Under the pieces are notes generated by a model. It worked only from the letters and a program-made list of their open reading frames with translations, did not search any database and had not been told where the DNA came from. Position numbers and translations under genes: made by a program. This document shows, one piece after another, positions 44,491 to 53,781 of a stretch of DNA of 64,000 nucleotides. Every line of letters starts with the position of its first letter. The stretch's first letter is position 1. The stretch spans positions 124,001 to 188,000 of the forward strand of contig NZ_CAMLSE010000012.1 of assembly GCF_946482605.1 (NCBI RefSeq), read 5' to 3'. The stretch is from an uncultured Dyadobacter sp. GTDB lineage: Bacteria; Bacteroidota; Bacteroidia; Cytophagales; Spirosomataceae.

Positions 44491-45702
44491 ATGAAAGGAC
44501 TGAATAAAAGCACCTGTTTAAGCATCATGGCCGCATTGGGCTCACTGCTGACAATGTCGGCTTGCTCCGATAAAGAAGATGCCAAACCCATCGTTGAGAC
44601 ACCTGACGGTGACGAGTTTATGATCGTGGGCGGCGTCAATAATCCGTCGACGCTGTATCTTCTGACGGCCGGCACGCTTGCAGAAGGCTCTGTTACTTCG
44701 GTGGGAAACGGTATCGAAACCACCTCGTGGAGCCGTTGGTTTAAAAACGGATACTATTACAAACGGACCAGCGGTAAATTCGCCAAGTACAAATACGAGA
44801 ACAAGGTGCTTACCACTGTGGCTGAAATTCCCGTTACAGGAAATTCCGTGACCTACGCCTGGCTGGACGACAAAACTATCATGCTTGAAAATGCAAGCCC
44901 CACAGGCACCGACCCCATTTTCAGCTACTCGATCATCAATGTGGAAACAATGGCTGTGACCAAATCGGGTACGATAACGGGCCAGGCCATTGGCAAAACC
45001 GACAACGACCTCTCGGTAGGCTCCCTCGTTTTGAGAAATAACAAACTGTATGTCGGCTTCGCGATTTTCACTGCAGACTGGAATGCCTCTGACACCGCTT
45101 ACCTCGCAGCAGTCGACTACCCCGCTCTGGATAAGGTTACCGTATCCAAAGACAGCAGATCGACTTACCCGGGAGCCATCGGAAGCGATCTGCCCTCGAC
45201 AGTGACCTATAACAACAACATCTATTTTCTTACCAACACCGGCGACCGCTGGGGCATCAATGCCAAAAAACCGAGCGCGATTTACCGGGTGAGCAATGGT
45301 AAGGACTCATTTGACACCGATTACTTTTACGATCTTTCTGCAATCAGCAGCGGAAACAGGGAGTACTATGGCCTTTGGGACCTTGGAAATGGCAAGGCGC
45401 TGACCCGGATGGGAAGAACGGATTTGTTGAAAACATTTGAAGACTATACAGCGAAAGACGTTTTCGAATACTATGTGCTTGACCTGGTCAACAAAACCCG
45501 TACAAAACTGGATCTGCCGTTGGATAAAGGCGTTCGTACCTCCCCGGTGTGGGTGGAAGGTGGCAAAGCATATATCGCCATTTCCTCGTCGACAGCCGGC
45601 CATTTTGTATACACTTATAATATTTCGTCGGGAACAATCACCAAAGGTCTGGAAATCAAAGGACTGGACTACGTGAATTGGATTTCAAGGTTTAACGACT
45701 AA
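44491..45702 (+). CDS. DUF4374-type outer-membrane lipoprotein
   Basis: A 403-residue lipoprotein with the lipobox LTMSAC (SLLTMSACSDKEDAKP). The body is a likely beta-propeller with repeated WxDDKTIML/VVSxxxxYPGAIGS-type strands: EFMIVGGVNNPSTLYLL, AWLDDKTIMLENASPTGT, LPSTVTYNNNIYFLTNTG. DUF4374 proteins accompany TonB siderophore receptors and are proposed surface ligand-binding or scaffold proteins. Its stop is followed by a strong hairpin terminator before the PepSY gene. Confidence 0.82.
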   Translation: MKGLNKSTCLSIMAALGSLLTMSACSDKEDAKPIVETPDGDEFMIVGGVNNPSTLYLLTAGTLAEGSVTSVGNGIETTSWSRWFKNGYYYKRTSGKFAKYKYENKVLTTVAEIPVTGNSVTYAWLDDKTIMLENASPTGTDPIFSYSIINVETMAVTKSGTITGQAIGKTDNDLSVGSLVLRNNKLYVGFAIFTADWNASDTAYLAAVDYPALDKVTVSKDSRSTYPGAIGSDLPSTVTYNNNIYFLTNTGDRWGINAKKPSAIYRVSNGKDSFDTDYFYDLSAISSGNREYYGLWDLGNGKALTRMGRTDLLKTFEDYTAKDVFEYYVLDLVNKTRTKLDLPLDKGVRTSPVWVEGGKAYIAISSSTAGHFVYTYNISSGTITKGLEIKGLDYVNWISRFND

Positions 45703-45729
45703 CGCCTTTACAGGCCAATTCCACTTCGA

Positions 45730-45775
45730 TCATACTTATCAGCTGAGCATCATTCAGTTGATAAGTATGATTTTT
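45730..45775 (+). terminator. Terminator between DUF4374 and PepSY genes
   Basis: TCATACTTATCAGCTGA (45730-45746) and TCAGTTGATAAGTATGA (45754-45770) pair over 17 bases with one wobble, loop GCATCAT, then five T. It ends the receptor transcript or tunes how much reaches the PepSY gene, which starts 20 bases downstream. Confidence 0.85.
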
Positions 45776-45794
45776 AGCTTTACTATTCACAACC

Positions 45795-46973
45795 ATGACT
45801 GTAAAAAAACTTGCCTCGGTCCTTCATTTATGGCTTGGGCTCGCCGTCGGTATCGTAGTCATTTTCAGTTTTTTACCCGCCGCATTATTTGTGTGGGAAA
45901 AGGAGCTGACAGACCTTTACTATCGCGATTATGTTTTTGTTGAACCAAACGGAAAACAGCCGCAATCCTTAACGAAACTGCTCGAAGTTGCGAGAAAAAG
46001 CGTTCCCGCAAATCAGGCACTTGAAGAAGTCAACATCAGCAGCGACCCGAAAAGGGCCTATATTTTTACGGGCTTGGAACATGCCGAGGACGAAGGCTGG
46101 AACGCATTTTCGGAGGTCGAATACTCCAATATGGTTTACGTAGATCCCTATACTGCCAAGGTCCTGGGCGTGGTGGACCAGGAAACCGATTGGATATGGT
46201 TGTTGCGCATTATGCATCAGCAGCTCTTACTGCAATACGATATCGGACACATGATCGTAGGCATTTCCACGCTCCTGATGTTTGTCATGGTCGTTACCGG
46301 TATGATCCTTTGGTGGCCAAAAAATAAGGGCGCTTTGAAACAAAGGTTTAAGATCAAGTTCAATGCCAAATGGCGACGTGTCAACTATGACGTTCACAAT
46401 GTCGGCGGCTTTTATACTCAAATTTTCATCCTGATTTTCGCGGCAACAGGCCTTGTATGGACTTTCGACTGGTGGACCGACGGCATTTACAGGTTACTCG
46501 GCGACAATCCCGAAAAAGTGTTCAATGCGGTGCCTGCCTTAAAACCCGACGGGCAAATCGCCGCCAATCCGCTCGACCGGGCCTTTACGGATATGCTCAC
46601 CAAAAAATCGGAATGGAACAAAATTTCCTTTTTCCTGAACGAAAAGAAATTTCTGGGCGTGATCAGGTACAACGGTGATTCGGGTTGGGATACCTGGGAT
46701 CTTCATCATTACGATGCCCGAAACGGCGATCTGTATTTCTCAGTCAGACACGAGGACAAGACAACCGGCGCCAAATTCCGGAATTCCAATTATGCCATAC
46801 ACGTGGGCAGCATTTACGGGACCTTCACCAAAATCATCGCCACCTTCATTGCATTGTTTTGCGCAAGTCTGCCCGTTACAGGATTTTATATCTGGTGGGG
46901 AAGAAACAGGAAGGACAAAAAGCCAAAAACTGCCCGGACCGCACCTAAGAAGCAATTATTATCAAGAAGTTAG
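45795..46973 (+). CDS. PepSY-domain membrane protein (iron-uptake associated)
   Basis: A 392-residue PepSY_TM protein with four transmembrane helices: LAVGIVVIFSFLPAALFVW, LLMFVMVVTGMILWW, TQIFILIFAATGLVWTF and IIATFIALFCASLPVTGFYIWW. Conserved histidines occur in LLRIMHQQLLLQYDIGHMIV and YDVHNVGGFY, fitting the heme-binding reductase-like proteins seen with siderophore receptors. It probably reduces or releases iron from the imported chelate (inference). The gene lies after a terminator yet only 20 bases from it, so partial read-through is expected. Confidence 0.88.
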   Translation: MTVKKLASVLHLWLGLAVGIVVIFSFLPAALFVWEKELTDLYYRDYVFVEPNGKQPQSLTKLLEVARKSVPANQALEEVNISSDPKRAYIFTGLEHAEDEGWNAFSEVEYSNMVYVDPYTAKVLGVVDQETDWIWLLRIMHQQLLLQYDIGHMIVGISTLLMFVMVVTGMILWWPKNKGALKQRFKIKFNAKWRRVNYDVHNVGGFYTQIFILIFAATGLVWTFDWWTDGIYRLLGDNPEKVFNAVPALKPDGQIAANPLDRAFTDMLTKKSEWNKISFFLNEKKFLGVIRYNGDSGWDTWDLHHYDARNGDLYFSVRHEDKTTGAKFRNSNYAIHVGSIYGTFTKIIATFIALFCASLPVTGFYIWWGRNRKDKKPKTARTAPKKQLLSRS

Positions 46974-46991
46974 TAAATCTAAACTTCAAAC

Positions 46992-47108
46992 ATGCCGGCA
47001 CTGCCTCATCGGGATTGAATGAGAAGCCGGTGACAACAGGGTGAGGCAGCGACCCTGCCAAAACCCGATTGTGAACCACCAAAACCATGGTACCAGAAAA
47101 GTGCCGGC
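46992..47108. other. Structured non-coding element with possible pseudoknot
   Basis: Outer stem TGCCGGCACT (46992-47001) with AGTGCCGGCA (47099-47108), inner stem ATCGGG (47007-47012) with CCCGAT (47063-47068) and a hairpin CAGGGT (47036-47041) with ACCCTG (47051-47056). The loop around GAGGCAG can pair with CTGCC between the first two stems. It lies between the convergent PepSY and NTF2-like genes. No downstream gene on the same strand, so it is more likely a repeat element or bidirectional terminator than a riboswitch. Confidence 0.5.
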
Positions 47109-47162
47109 AAAAGAATATATCCTGAAATGCCGCGGAGTCCGCTTCATTGCAGGGAGGACATC

Positions 47163-47738
47163 TTACATGTCCTTCCGAACGGTGCGGATGTGATCGTGAT
47201 GGCTATAATTCGTCTTATTCGTCCCGTCTTCGAAAGCCCCTCCGATTGCATCGGGTACCTTCGTATAATTGATGATCATTTTGATTTTGTTGTCTTTGCA
47301 TACCTTATACAGGCGCGGCGCTGCTGTATTCAACTTTATTCCGGTTGCTTTGTCCGTTCCTTCCGGAGCATTCCAGGTTTGCACCCACACCTCCCCGTCC
47401 TTATCCTCCCGATAGACAACCGCGTCGGGGTGTGCGCCCGGAAAGGGCTCTATGGCAAAGTAATCCGGTTCCAGCTGATAGCGCAGCGCTAGTTTAACGA
47501 AACCCGTTCTGCGTATACCCGGATCGTACCTGGCGGCGCTTGTGCCGTTGTAAAACTTAAAATCGTCCGACAAATAGCTTGCAATTTTTTCCGGATCACC
47601 GCTGCCGGTGGCTGTTAAAAATTCGTCTACCAGGGTAATGGCCGGGTGTTCCATGCTAACGATCCCGTTTGACTTTTTTTGTGCCAATGCGGGCACAAGG
47701 CCTAATGAGGCGATGGAGAGGAGGAGGAGTTTTTTCAT
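47163..47738 (-). CDS. Exported NTF2-like (SnoaL-fold) protein
   Basis: A 191-residue protein from the ATG at 47738 (the frame reaches 47819 but the shorter start gives a proper signal, MKKLLLLSIASLGLVPALAQ). The cone-shaped NTF2 fold is suggested by TLVDEFLTATGSGDPEKIAS, YLSDDFKFYNG, EVWVQTWNAPEGTDK and KVCKDNKIKMIINYTKVPD. No catalytic residues typical of ketosteroid isomerase could be placed with confidence. Function unknown; convergent with the PepSY gene and divergent from the large hybrid sensor. Confidence 0.7.
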   Translation of the reverse strand: MKKLLLLSIASLGLVPALAQKKSNGIVSMEHPAITLVDEFLTATGSGDPEKIASYLSDDFKFYNGTSAARYDPGIRRTGFVKLALRYQLEPDYFAIEPFPGAHPDAVVYREDKDGEVWVQTWNAPEGTDKATGIKLNTAAPRLYKVCKDNKIKMIINYTKVPDAIGGAFEDGTNKTNYSHHDHIRTVRKDM

Positions 47739-47942
47739 TTTAGAGGCGGGGTTTCTGATGCTCCAAAGTTCCGTGCGGAACCGGCTTTTCGTGAGGAGTT
47801 TTTGTGCTTTTAAAGCCACATTCCCATTTTTAAACCGGATAAATCGTGCACGATCCGGACAAATTCAGCTTTTTGAATAGGGACCGTTAAAAATTGGGTG
47901 TTGGATATGGCGTAGCAAGCCGTGGAGGTTATCTTTATAAGT

Positions 47943-50900
47943 ATGATATGCCTCCGCTATCCGTTCGTCTATTTCTGGCTTATGTTTCTCTTTTTCAGAA
48001 GTTCTGCTTTCGGGCAGGCGTCTTCTGACTATGAATTCATGTCCACCGCGCAAGGTCTTTCCCAGGGACTCATTAATGATATGGTTCAGGATCAGGAAGG
48101 CTTTATCTGGATCGCGACCAAGGGCGGTCTGAACAGGTATGACGGGTATGCCTTCAAGACATTTACCGCGGATCCACAGGATACCAGTTCCATCAGCAGC
48201 AATTCTGTCAGCAACCTGCTGGAAGACAGCAAGGGCAGACTATGGATCGGCACCCATGACGCAGGCGTGAATGTATACGATAAAGCATCCGGAAGGTTTT
48301 TCCGGATCACGCATCAACCAGGCAACGAGTCGGGGATTTCAGGTAACAGGATCGTATCTTCCATGATAGAGCTGCCGGGCAACCGCATACTCGTTTGTCC
48401 GCAGGGCGCACCTTTGAGCGTGATTTTCCTGGGCGACAACCTGGCCGGCAAGCCTTTGGTGACCCGGCTTCAGGTACCCGGCGGCCGTGAAGTGCTGGGT
48501 GTCGAGAAAGATGACAAGGGATATATATGGGTCGGCTGCACGGACGGAAGCATTTTTGTATTTACCCCGTCCTCCGGTTCTTTCGACATGCTCACCGATG
48601 GCCGGACATTCACCGGCCTGATCGAAAAAGTCGGTACCCATATATCCGGCAGGATTTACCAGTTGTTTATATCAAAACCTTTCCCGCTTAATGTGATCGA
48701 AATTCAGGATTCGACCGGCCGGATGCACCCTGGCGTGATCACCAACGGAACTGGGAGAAATATGATGATAGGCAATCGTTTCACTTTGAAGACGGGCCCG
48801 GAAGGCAGCGTATTTTATGATTTCAGTTCATTGAAAGCAGGAGATCCGATCGGCAAGGCAAAAGGTTATTTTTTAACGAAAGCAGGCAGGGTCCTCGCCA
48901 TTAAATGCATGCTGCTGGACAGATCGGGCGTTTTATGGGTAGGTATGCTCGGATATGGCCTCTATAAATACCGGGTCGGAAGCAACAGGTTCAAAACAAG
49001 CCTTCCTAAACTAAGTATCCAGCGGACCACCGTATTGAACAAGGGCATCATTTATGTGCATGGGTGGCGTTCGCAGATGAGCATAACGTCAGCAGGAGCA
49101 GCATGTGTCAATCCGCTGGCTCCGCTGGTGACCAGCAATCCGGTTACCAACCTGCTGCAAGCCACCGATGGCGACTATTGGGTTCACTTTCCCGAATCCA
49201 GGAAAGTGGTGCATTACTCCAAAGAATTACGCGTCAAAACCACCTACCATGATCCGGTGAACCCTGCACTCACCGAGCAGTTACAGCCGTTGATAGAAGA
49301 CAGCAGGCACAGAATATGGCTTTGCGGCGCCAATGGGTCGCTGACAAGGATCGATCTCGCGACCGCCAAGGTGGTAAAGTTCACAGTGAACGTCGAAAGA
49401 GGTGCGGGCGGCGCAGCCATTGTCCAAACCACTGCATTTCATGAAGACAAAGCAGGTATTTTCTGGCTTGGTACCGAACACGGCTTCGCCCGACTGGCAT
49501 TTGCCAATGATACCGCGCCACCGGACGTGAAATGGTTCAGAAATGATCCTTCGGACACCAAATCTCTAAACTACAATTACGTCTCCTGGTTTATGGACGA
49601 CCCTTTTGACCCTGGCTATCTGTGGATCAGCACCAAGGGCGGCGGCATCAACCGCATGCAAAAATCGGCAGGTCGCTTTGTCCATTTCACGACCCGCCAA
49701 GGCTTGCCCAATGATGTCGTCTACGGCACATTGTCGGACGCAGAGGGCAATATATGGGGCAGCACCAACAGAGGGCTGTTTTGCATGCTTGCCAAAGGCA
49801 GAAAAAGTGACGGGGAGTCCGTGATCAAGGTGTTCAGCACCAGCGACGGGTTACAGGCAGACGAGTTCAATACCAATGCATTTTCGAGGCTGCCCAATGG
49901 CCACCTTGTTTTCGGAGGGGTGAACGGTATCAATATCTTCGACCCCAAAAAAGTGCTGGCTGCCAGTTTTACTCCCCAGGTTTTCATCACAGGAATCCAG
50001 ATTGGCAACAAAATAGTGAACCCCAGCGACCAAACCGGCGTCTTAAAAGAAACGATTGAGCAGACCAAGCTGGTCACACTTAGCCATTTGCAGGATGTAA
50101 TTACACTGGAATTTTCGTCTCTCGACTTCACGGCACCGCAGCAGAACAAATACCGCTACCAATTGGAAGGCATTGATCATGAATGGGTCGAAAGCGGGAA
50201 CAGGCGCTCGGCTACTTATCTGCACTTGCCGGCTGGTGATTACACTTTCAAAGTACAGGGAAGCAACAGCCAGGGTATATGGAGCGATCACGTCGCACAA
50301 TTGAAAATAAGGGTTTTACCTCCCTGGTGGCACAGCTGGTGGGCTTATGTGATCTATGTGTTGCTCATCGCGTTGGCGATCCGGGAATATCTTCGCTTTA
50401 ATGTCAACAAGGCAAGGCTGCAATCGCAACTCAACTACGAACAATTGGAAGCCAAGAGGGTGAAAGAGTTGGATACCGTTAAAACACAACTCTATACCAA
50501 CATCACCCATGAATTTCGCACGCCCCTGACTGTCATTCTCGGAATGGCGCAGCAGGTTATCGAAAAACCGGGTGACCAGTTTGAAACACGTATGGATATG
50601 ATCGTGCGCAATGGGCGCAGCCTGCTTAAAATGGTCAATGAATTACTGGATCTCTCCAAATTGGAAACCGGGAAAATGCATTTGCAGCTATCGCAAGGTA
50701 ATGTGATCCATTTCCTGCATTATGTCACCGAGTCGTTTCATTCACTGGCCGAGAGTCAGCAAAAGCAGCTGCATTTTCTCACAGATCTGGATAGGCTGTT
50801 TATCGAGTATGATCAGGAGAAAGTAAAACAAATTGTCTCCAACCTGCTTTCGAATGCCATTAAATTCACCCCGCCAAAAGGAAATATCTACATCAGCGTA

Positions 50901-52082
50901 ACTGAAAATACGCATCTCGCCAATGACGCCGCGCTACTGACGATCAAAGTAAAAGATACCGGAATCGGGATCCCCGAAGATCAGCTGCAACTGGTGTTCG
51001 ATCGTTTTTACCAGTTGGACAACAGCCACACCCGCAAAATGGAAGGCACGGGAATCGGCCTGGCATTGACAAAAGAGCTGGTTAAGTTAATGAAGGGAGA
51101 GGTCGTCGTCAAAAGCCCTCCCGCAGGTGTGCCCCATGGCAGTGAATTTACCGTGACATTTCCCGTAAAGAAAGTGGCCCCGGTCGCCGAAACCATATCG
51201 CAAGAATTTGAAAGACACACTGCCCCCGCGACCATTACGGACCCCCATTTCCGGAAAGCTTCCGATGCAGAACCTGATCTGAAACTCCCTCTGATATTGC
51301 TGGTCGAGGATAATGCCGATGTGGTGGCGTATACGGCCTCCTGCCTGCCCGAATTCAGGCTTGTTGTGGGGAAAGACGGCAGGGAAGGATTTGACATAGC
51401 GATGGAAACAATTCCCGATCTGATCATTACCGACGTGATGATGCCCCTGATGGATGGCTTTGAGCTCGTGAGCAAATTACGCGACAGCGAAAAAACCAGC
51501 CATATTCCCATTATCATGCTGACCGCCAAAGCCGACATCAACAGCAAGTTGGAAGGCTTGCAGCTAGGCGCCGACGCTTATCTTGAAAAACCATTCAACA
51601 GCGACGAGTTACAGGTGAGGATCAGAAAGTTGCTGGAAATGCGTAAAAATCTGCAACAGTATTATCTCAAAAGGGCGGGAATCGACGACCCGACATACGC
51701 GAAGCCCGTGTCGGATCGAATCAGCGGTCACCCCGTCGAAGACCGCTTTGTCAAAAGGGTCCGGGAAATCATTGAGCAAAATATAACCGACGCAGATTTT
51801 ACGGTCGAGAAGTTGAGCAAACTGATCTTTATGAGCCATTCGCAGCTGCATCGCAAACTGGATGCGCTGACAGGTTGCTCTCCAAGCCGATTCATCCGGA
51901 TTATCCGGCTTGAAAAAGCGAAAGAACTGTTGCAGGATCCGGCCAATAGCATTGCATCCGTCGCGATGGATTGCGGTTATGAAGACCCTGGTTATTTCGC
52001 CAGGATATTCAAGCAGGAGTATGGCGTCCCGCCTCATAAATGGAGGAGCGTAGCTCCAATTGGAAAGCCCTTTGGATTTTAA
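47943..52082 (+). CDS. Hybrid two-component system sensor/regulator (HTCS)
   Basis: A single polypeptide of 1379 residues from the ATG at 47943 (the frame begins with GTG at 47922). Signal MICLRYPFVYFWLMFLFF; periplasmic Reg_prop propeller repeats (EGFIWIATKGGLNRYDGY; RLWIGTHDAGVNVYD); Y_Y_Y domain (YQLEGIDHEWVESGN); one transmembrane helix (WWAYVIYVLLIALAI); HisKA (NITHEFRTPLTVILG); HATPase (LLSNAIKFTPPKGN, GTGIGLALTKELV); receiver (DLIITDVMMPLMDGFEL); C-terminal AraC HTH (SIASVAMDCGYEDPGYFARI). HTCS usually control polysaccharide loci, but no SusCD or glycosidase set lies next to it here. Confidence 0.94.
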   Translation: MICLRYPFVYFWLMFLFFRSSAFGQASSDYEFMSTAQGLSQGLINDMVQDQEGFIWIATKGGLNRYDGYAFKTFTADPQDTSSISSNSVSNLLEDSKGRLWIGTHDAGVNVYDKASGRFFRITHQPGNESGISGNRIVSSMIELPGNRILVCPQGAPLSVIFLGDNLAGKPLVTRLQVPGGREVLGVEKDDKGYIWVGCTDGSIFVFTPSSGSFDMLTDGRTFTGLIEKVGTHISGRIYQLFISKPFPLNVIEIQDSTGRMHPGVITNGTGRNMMIGNRFTLKTGPEGSVFYDFSSLKAGDPIGKAKGYFLTKAGRVLAIKCMLLDRSGVLWVGMLGYGLYKYRVGSNRFKTSLPKLSIQRTTVLNKGIIYVHGWRSQMSITSAGAACVNPLAPLVTSNPVTNLLQATDGDYWVHFPESRKVVHYSKELRVKTTYHDPVNPALTEQLQPLIEDSRHRIWLCGANGSLTRIDLATAKVVKFTVNVERGAGGAAIVQTTAFHEDKAGIFWLGTEHGFARLAFANDTAPPDVKWFRNDPSDTKSLNYNYVSWFMDDPFDPGYLWISTKGGGINRMQKSAGRFVHFTTRQGLPNDVVYGTLSDAEGNIWGSTNRGLFCMLAKGRKSDGESVIKVFSTSDGLQADEFNTNAFSRLPNGHLVFGGVNGINIFDPKKVLAASFTPQVFITGIQIGNKIVNPSDQTGVLKETIEQTKLVTLSHLQDVITLEFSSLDFTAPQQNKYRYQLEGIDHEWVESGNRRSATYLHLPAGDYTFKVQGSNSQGIWSDHVAQLKIRVLPPWWHSWWAYVIYVLLIALAIREYLRFNVNKARLQSQLNYEQLEAKRVKELDTVKTQLYTNITHEFRTPLTVILGMAQQVIEKPGDQFETRMDMIVRNGRSLLKMVNELLDLSKLETGKMHLQLSQGNVIHFLHYVTESFHSLAESQQKQLHFLTDLDRLFIEYDQEKVKQIVSNLLSNAIKFTPPKGNIYISVTENTHLANDAALLTIKVKDTGIGIPEDQLQLVFDRFYQLDNSHTRKMEGTGIGLALTKELVKLMKGEVVVKSPPAGVPHGSEFTVTFPVKKVAPVAETISQEFERHTAPATITDPHFRKASDAEPDLKLPLILLVEDNADVVAYTASCLPEFRLVVGKDGREGFDIAMETIPDLIITDVMMPLMDGFELVSKLRDSEKTSHIPIIMLTAKADINSKLEGLQLGADAYLEKPFNSDELQVRIRKLLEMRKNLQQYYLKRAGIDDPTYAKPVSDRISGHPVEDRFVKRVREIIEQNITDADFTVEKLSKLIFMSHSQLHRKLDALTGCSPSRFIRIIRLEKAKELLQDPANSIASVAMDCGYEDPGYFARIFKQEYGVPPHKWRSVAPIGKPFGF

Positions 52083-52251
52083 GACAACATACACCCTCAA
52101 ATCGGCCATTATCCTGCCTTTTCCCCGGGATCCGGAAGCTGAAACAGATCGTTTTTCCTGCCCAATTTCTTCAATGGATCTGATAACACTTTCAGTCGCC
52201 TCCTTTCTAAAATCGCTCAATTCGTAAATATTTAAAAAATTTCAACAATAC

Positions 52252-52302
52252 CGGAACGATTGTTCCGCATTATTGCTTTACATATTCGGAACGATCATTC
52301 CG
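52252..52302. promoter_or_regulatory. Pair of TetR operators before the SDR gene
   Basis: CGGAACGATTGTTCCG at 52252-52267 is palindromic with six-base perfect arms. CGGAACGATCATTCCG at 52287-52302 differs by one arm base. Their starts are 35 bases apart and they end 27 bases before the SDR ATG. They fit the TetR-type operator recognised by regulators such as the one encoded 110 bases after the SDR gene. Confidence 0.75.
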
Positions 52303-52328
52303 GATAGAAATTTATCATCACTGAGCAA

Positions 52329-53078
52329 ATGGAAAAGTTATTAAACAAAGTGGCCGTGGTCACAGGTGCATCCAAAGGAATTGGCGCCGGCATCGCCAAA
52401 GGTCTCGCAGCAGAAGGTGCAGCGGTCGTGGTTAACTATGCATCAGCCAAAGAAGGGGCTGAAAAATTAGTATCAGAAATCATTCATGACGGCGGCAAGG
52501 CAATTGCAGTTCAGGGAGACGTCTCCCAACAGGCCGACGTCGACAGGATCTTCTCAGAGGCTCAGCACGCATTCGGAGGTGTCGATATTTTGGTAAACAA
52601 CGCCGGCGTATACCAATTCGGCGCCATTGAGGACATAACGGCGGAAGAATTTAACCGTCAGTTCAATACCAACGTGCTGGGCTTGTTGCTAGTAACCAAA
52701 GGGGCTGTCAGGAACTTCGGCGACAAAGGAGGCAGCATTATCAACATCAGTTCCACCGTCACGCGGATCACTCCTCCGGGAAGCGCTATCTACACGGCCA
52801 GTAAAGGTGCCGTCGATTCGATCACACAGGTGCTTTCCAAAGAACTGGGTCCAAAAAAAATACGGGTCAATGCGATCAATCCGGGAATGGTCGAAACCGA
52901 GGGTACTCACACCGCGGGCTTCATCGGCAGTGATTTTCACGCGAATGCCGAAAAAACAGCTCCGCTGGGCCGGATCGGTCAGCCGGACGATATCGCACCG
53001 ATCGCGGTATTCCTTGCATCCGATGATTCCCGCTGGTTGACCGGCGAAACGATCATTGCGAGCGGCGGTATACGCTAA
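52329..53078 (+). CDS. Short-chain dehydrogenase/reductase (FabG-like)
   Basis: A 249-residue NAD(P)-dependent oxidoreductase. Cofactor motif VTGASKGIGAGIAKG, NNAGVYQFGAIE, catalytic serine in NISSTVTR and YTASKGA (Tyr/Lys pair), ending LTGETIIASGGIR. Sequence is close to FabG/glucose-1-dehydrogenase-like SDRs that TetR repressors control in many soil bacteria; the substrate cannot be given. Two operators precede it and the TetR gene follows in the same direction. Confidence 0.93.
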   Translation: MEKLLNKVAVVTGASKGIGAGIAKGLAAEGAAVVVNYASAKEGAEKLVSEIIHDGGKAIAVQGDVSQQADVDRIFSEAQHAFGGVDILVNNAGVYQFGAIEDITAEEFNRQFNTNVLGLLLVTKGAVRNFGDKGGSIINISSTVTRITPPGSAIYTASKGAVDSITQVLSKELGPKKIRVNAINPGMVETEGTHTAGFIGSDFHANAEKTAPLGRIGQPDDIAPIAVFLASDDSRWLTGETIIASGGIR

Positions 53079-53188
53079 TTGAATACAACTCTGAAAGCGA
53101 TTTGCACCCCGATCATTCGGGAATGCCGGATCGCGAATTAATTCAAAAATGAATAGCTTTGCTCATCAACGGGTAAAGCTTTTCTGCG

Positions 53189-53770
53189 ATGGCAAGAACG
53201 AAGGATTTTGACGAGGAAGAAGTACTGGGTAAAGCCGTATGCCTTTTCTGGCATAAGGGCTACAATGGCACGTCCATGCAAGAGCTGGTAGAGCACCTGG
53301 GTATCAGCCGGTCGAGCCTATACGATACCTACGCCGACAAACATACTTTATTTATCAAGGCCCTGGAATTCTACCAGCACAACGCTTCTTCGCCCATGTA
53401 CCAGATCCTGGATAACACTTCATCGGCCAAAGAAGCCATATCAAAGCTATTGGAGCTTTTCACCGGCGAACTTTTAAATGACGAGCAGGGCAAAGGCTGC
53501 TTTATGGTGAACTCCGAAGTGGAAGTTGCGCCGCACGACGCCGAAGTCAGGGAAATTGTTTCCAAAAATGAGCTCCGTATCGAAGAACTATTCTACTCCA
53601 TTATACAAAAAGGACAGGAAAGTGGTGAAATCAAAAGCAAACAGGATCCCAGAGCACTGGCGCGCTTCATTTTCAATGCGGTCAAAGGACTGCGGGTGTC
53701 TGCCAAACTAACGACGGACAAGGCCTTTTTTGATGATATTATCAAGGTCACATTGTCCATTCTGGATTAG
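53189..53770 (+). CDS. TetR/AcrR-family repressor of the SDR gene
   Basis: A 193-residue regulator. N-terminal HTH: VLGKAVCLFWHKGYNGTSMQ, then ELVEHLGISRSSLYDTY and ADKHTLFIKAL. C-terminal ligand domain contains GCFMVNSEVEVAPHD, typical of the YxaF/LmrA-type TetR group. It probably represses the SDR and itself by binding 52252-52302. Convergent with the DUF1080 gene. Confidence 0.93.
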   Translation: MARTKDFDEEEVLGKAVCLFWHKGYNGTSMQELVEHLGISRSSLYDTYADKHTLFIKALEFYQHNASSPMYQILDNTSSAKEAISKLLELFTGELLNDEQGKGCFMVNSEVEVAPHDAEVREIVSKNELRIEELFYSIIQKGQESGEIKSKQDPRALARFIFNAVKGLRVSAKLTTDKAFFDDIIKVTLSILD

Positions 53771-53781
53771 CATCCCCCGCC

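Noticed and set aside
46992..47108. Cobalamin riboswitch
   Set aside because: It has a GGTG-AC-like core that caught the eye, but the GCCACTG/CTGCTGT box and standard stem order are missing and no B12 gene follows.
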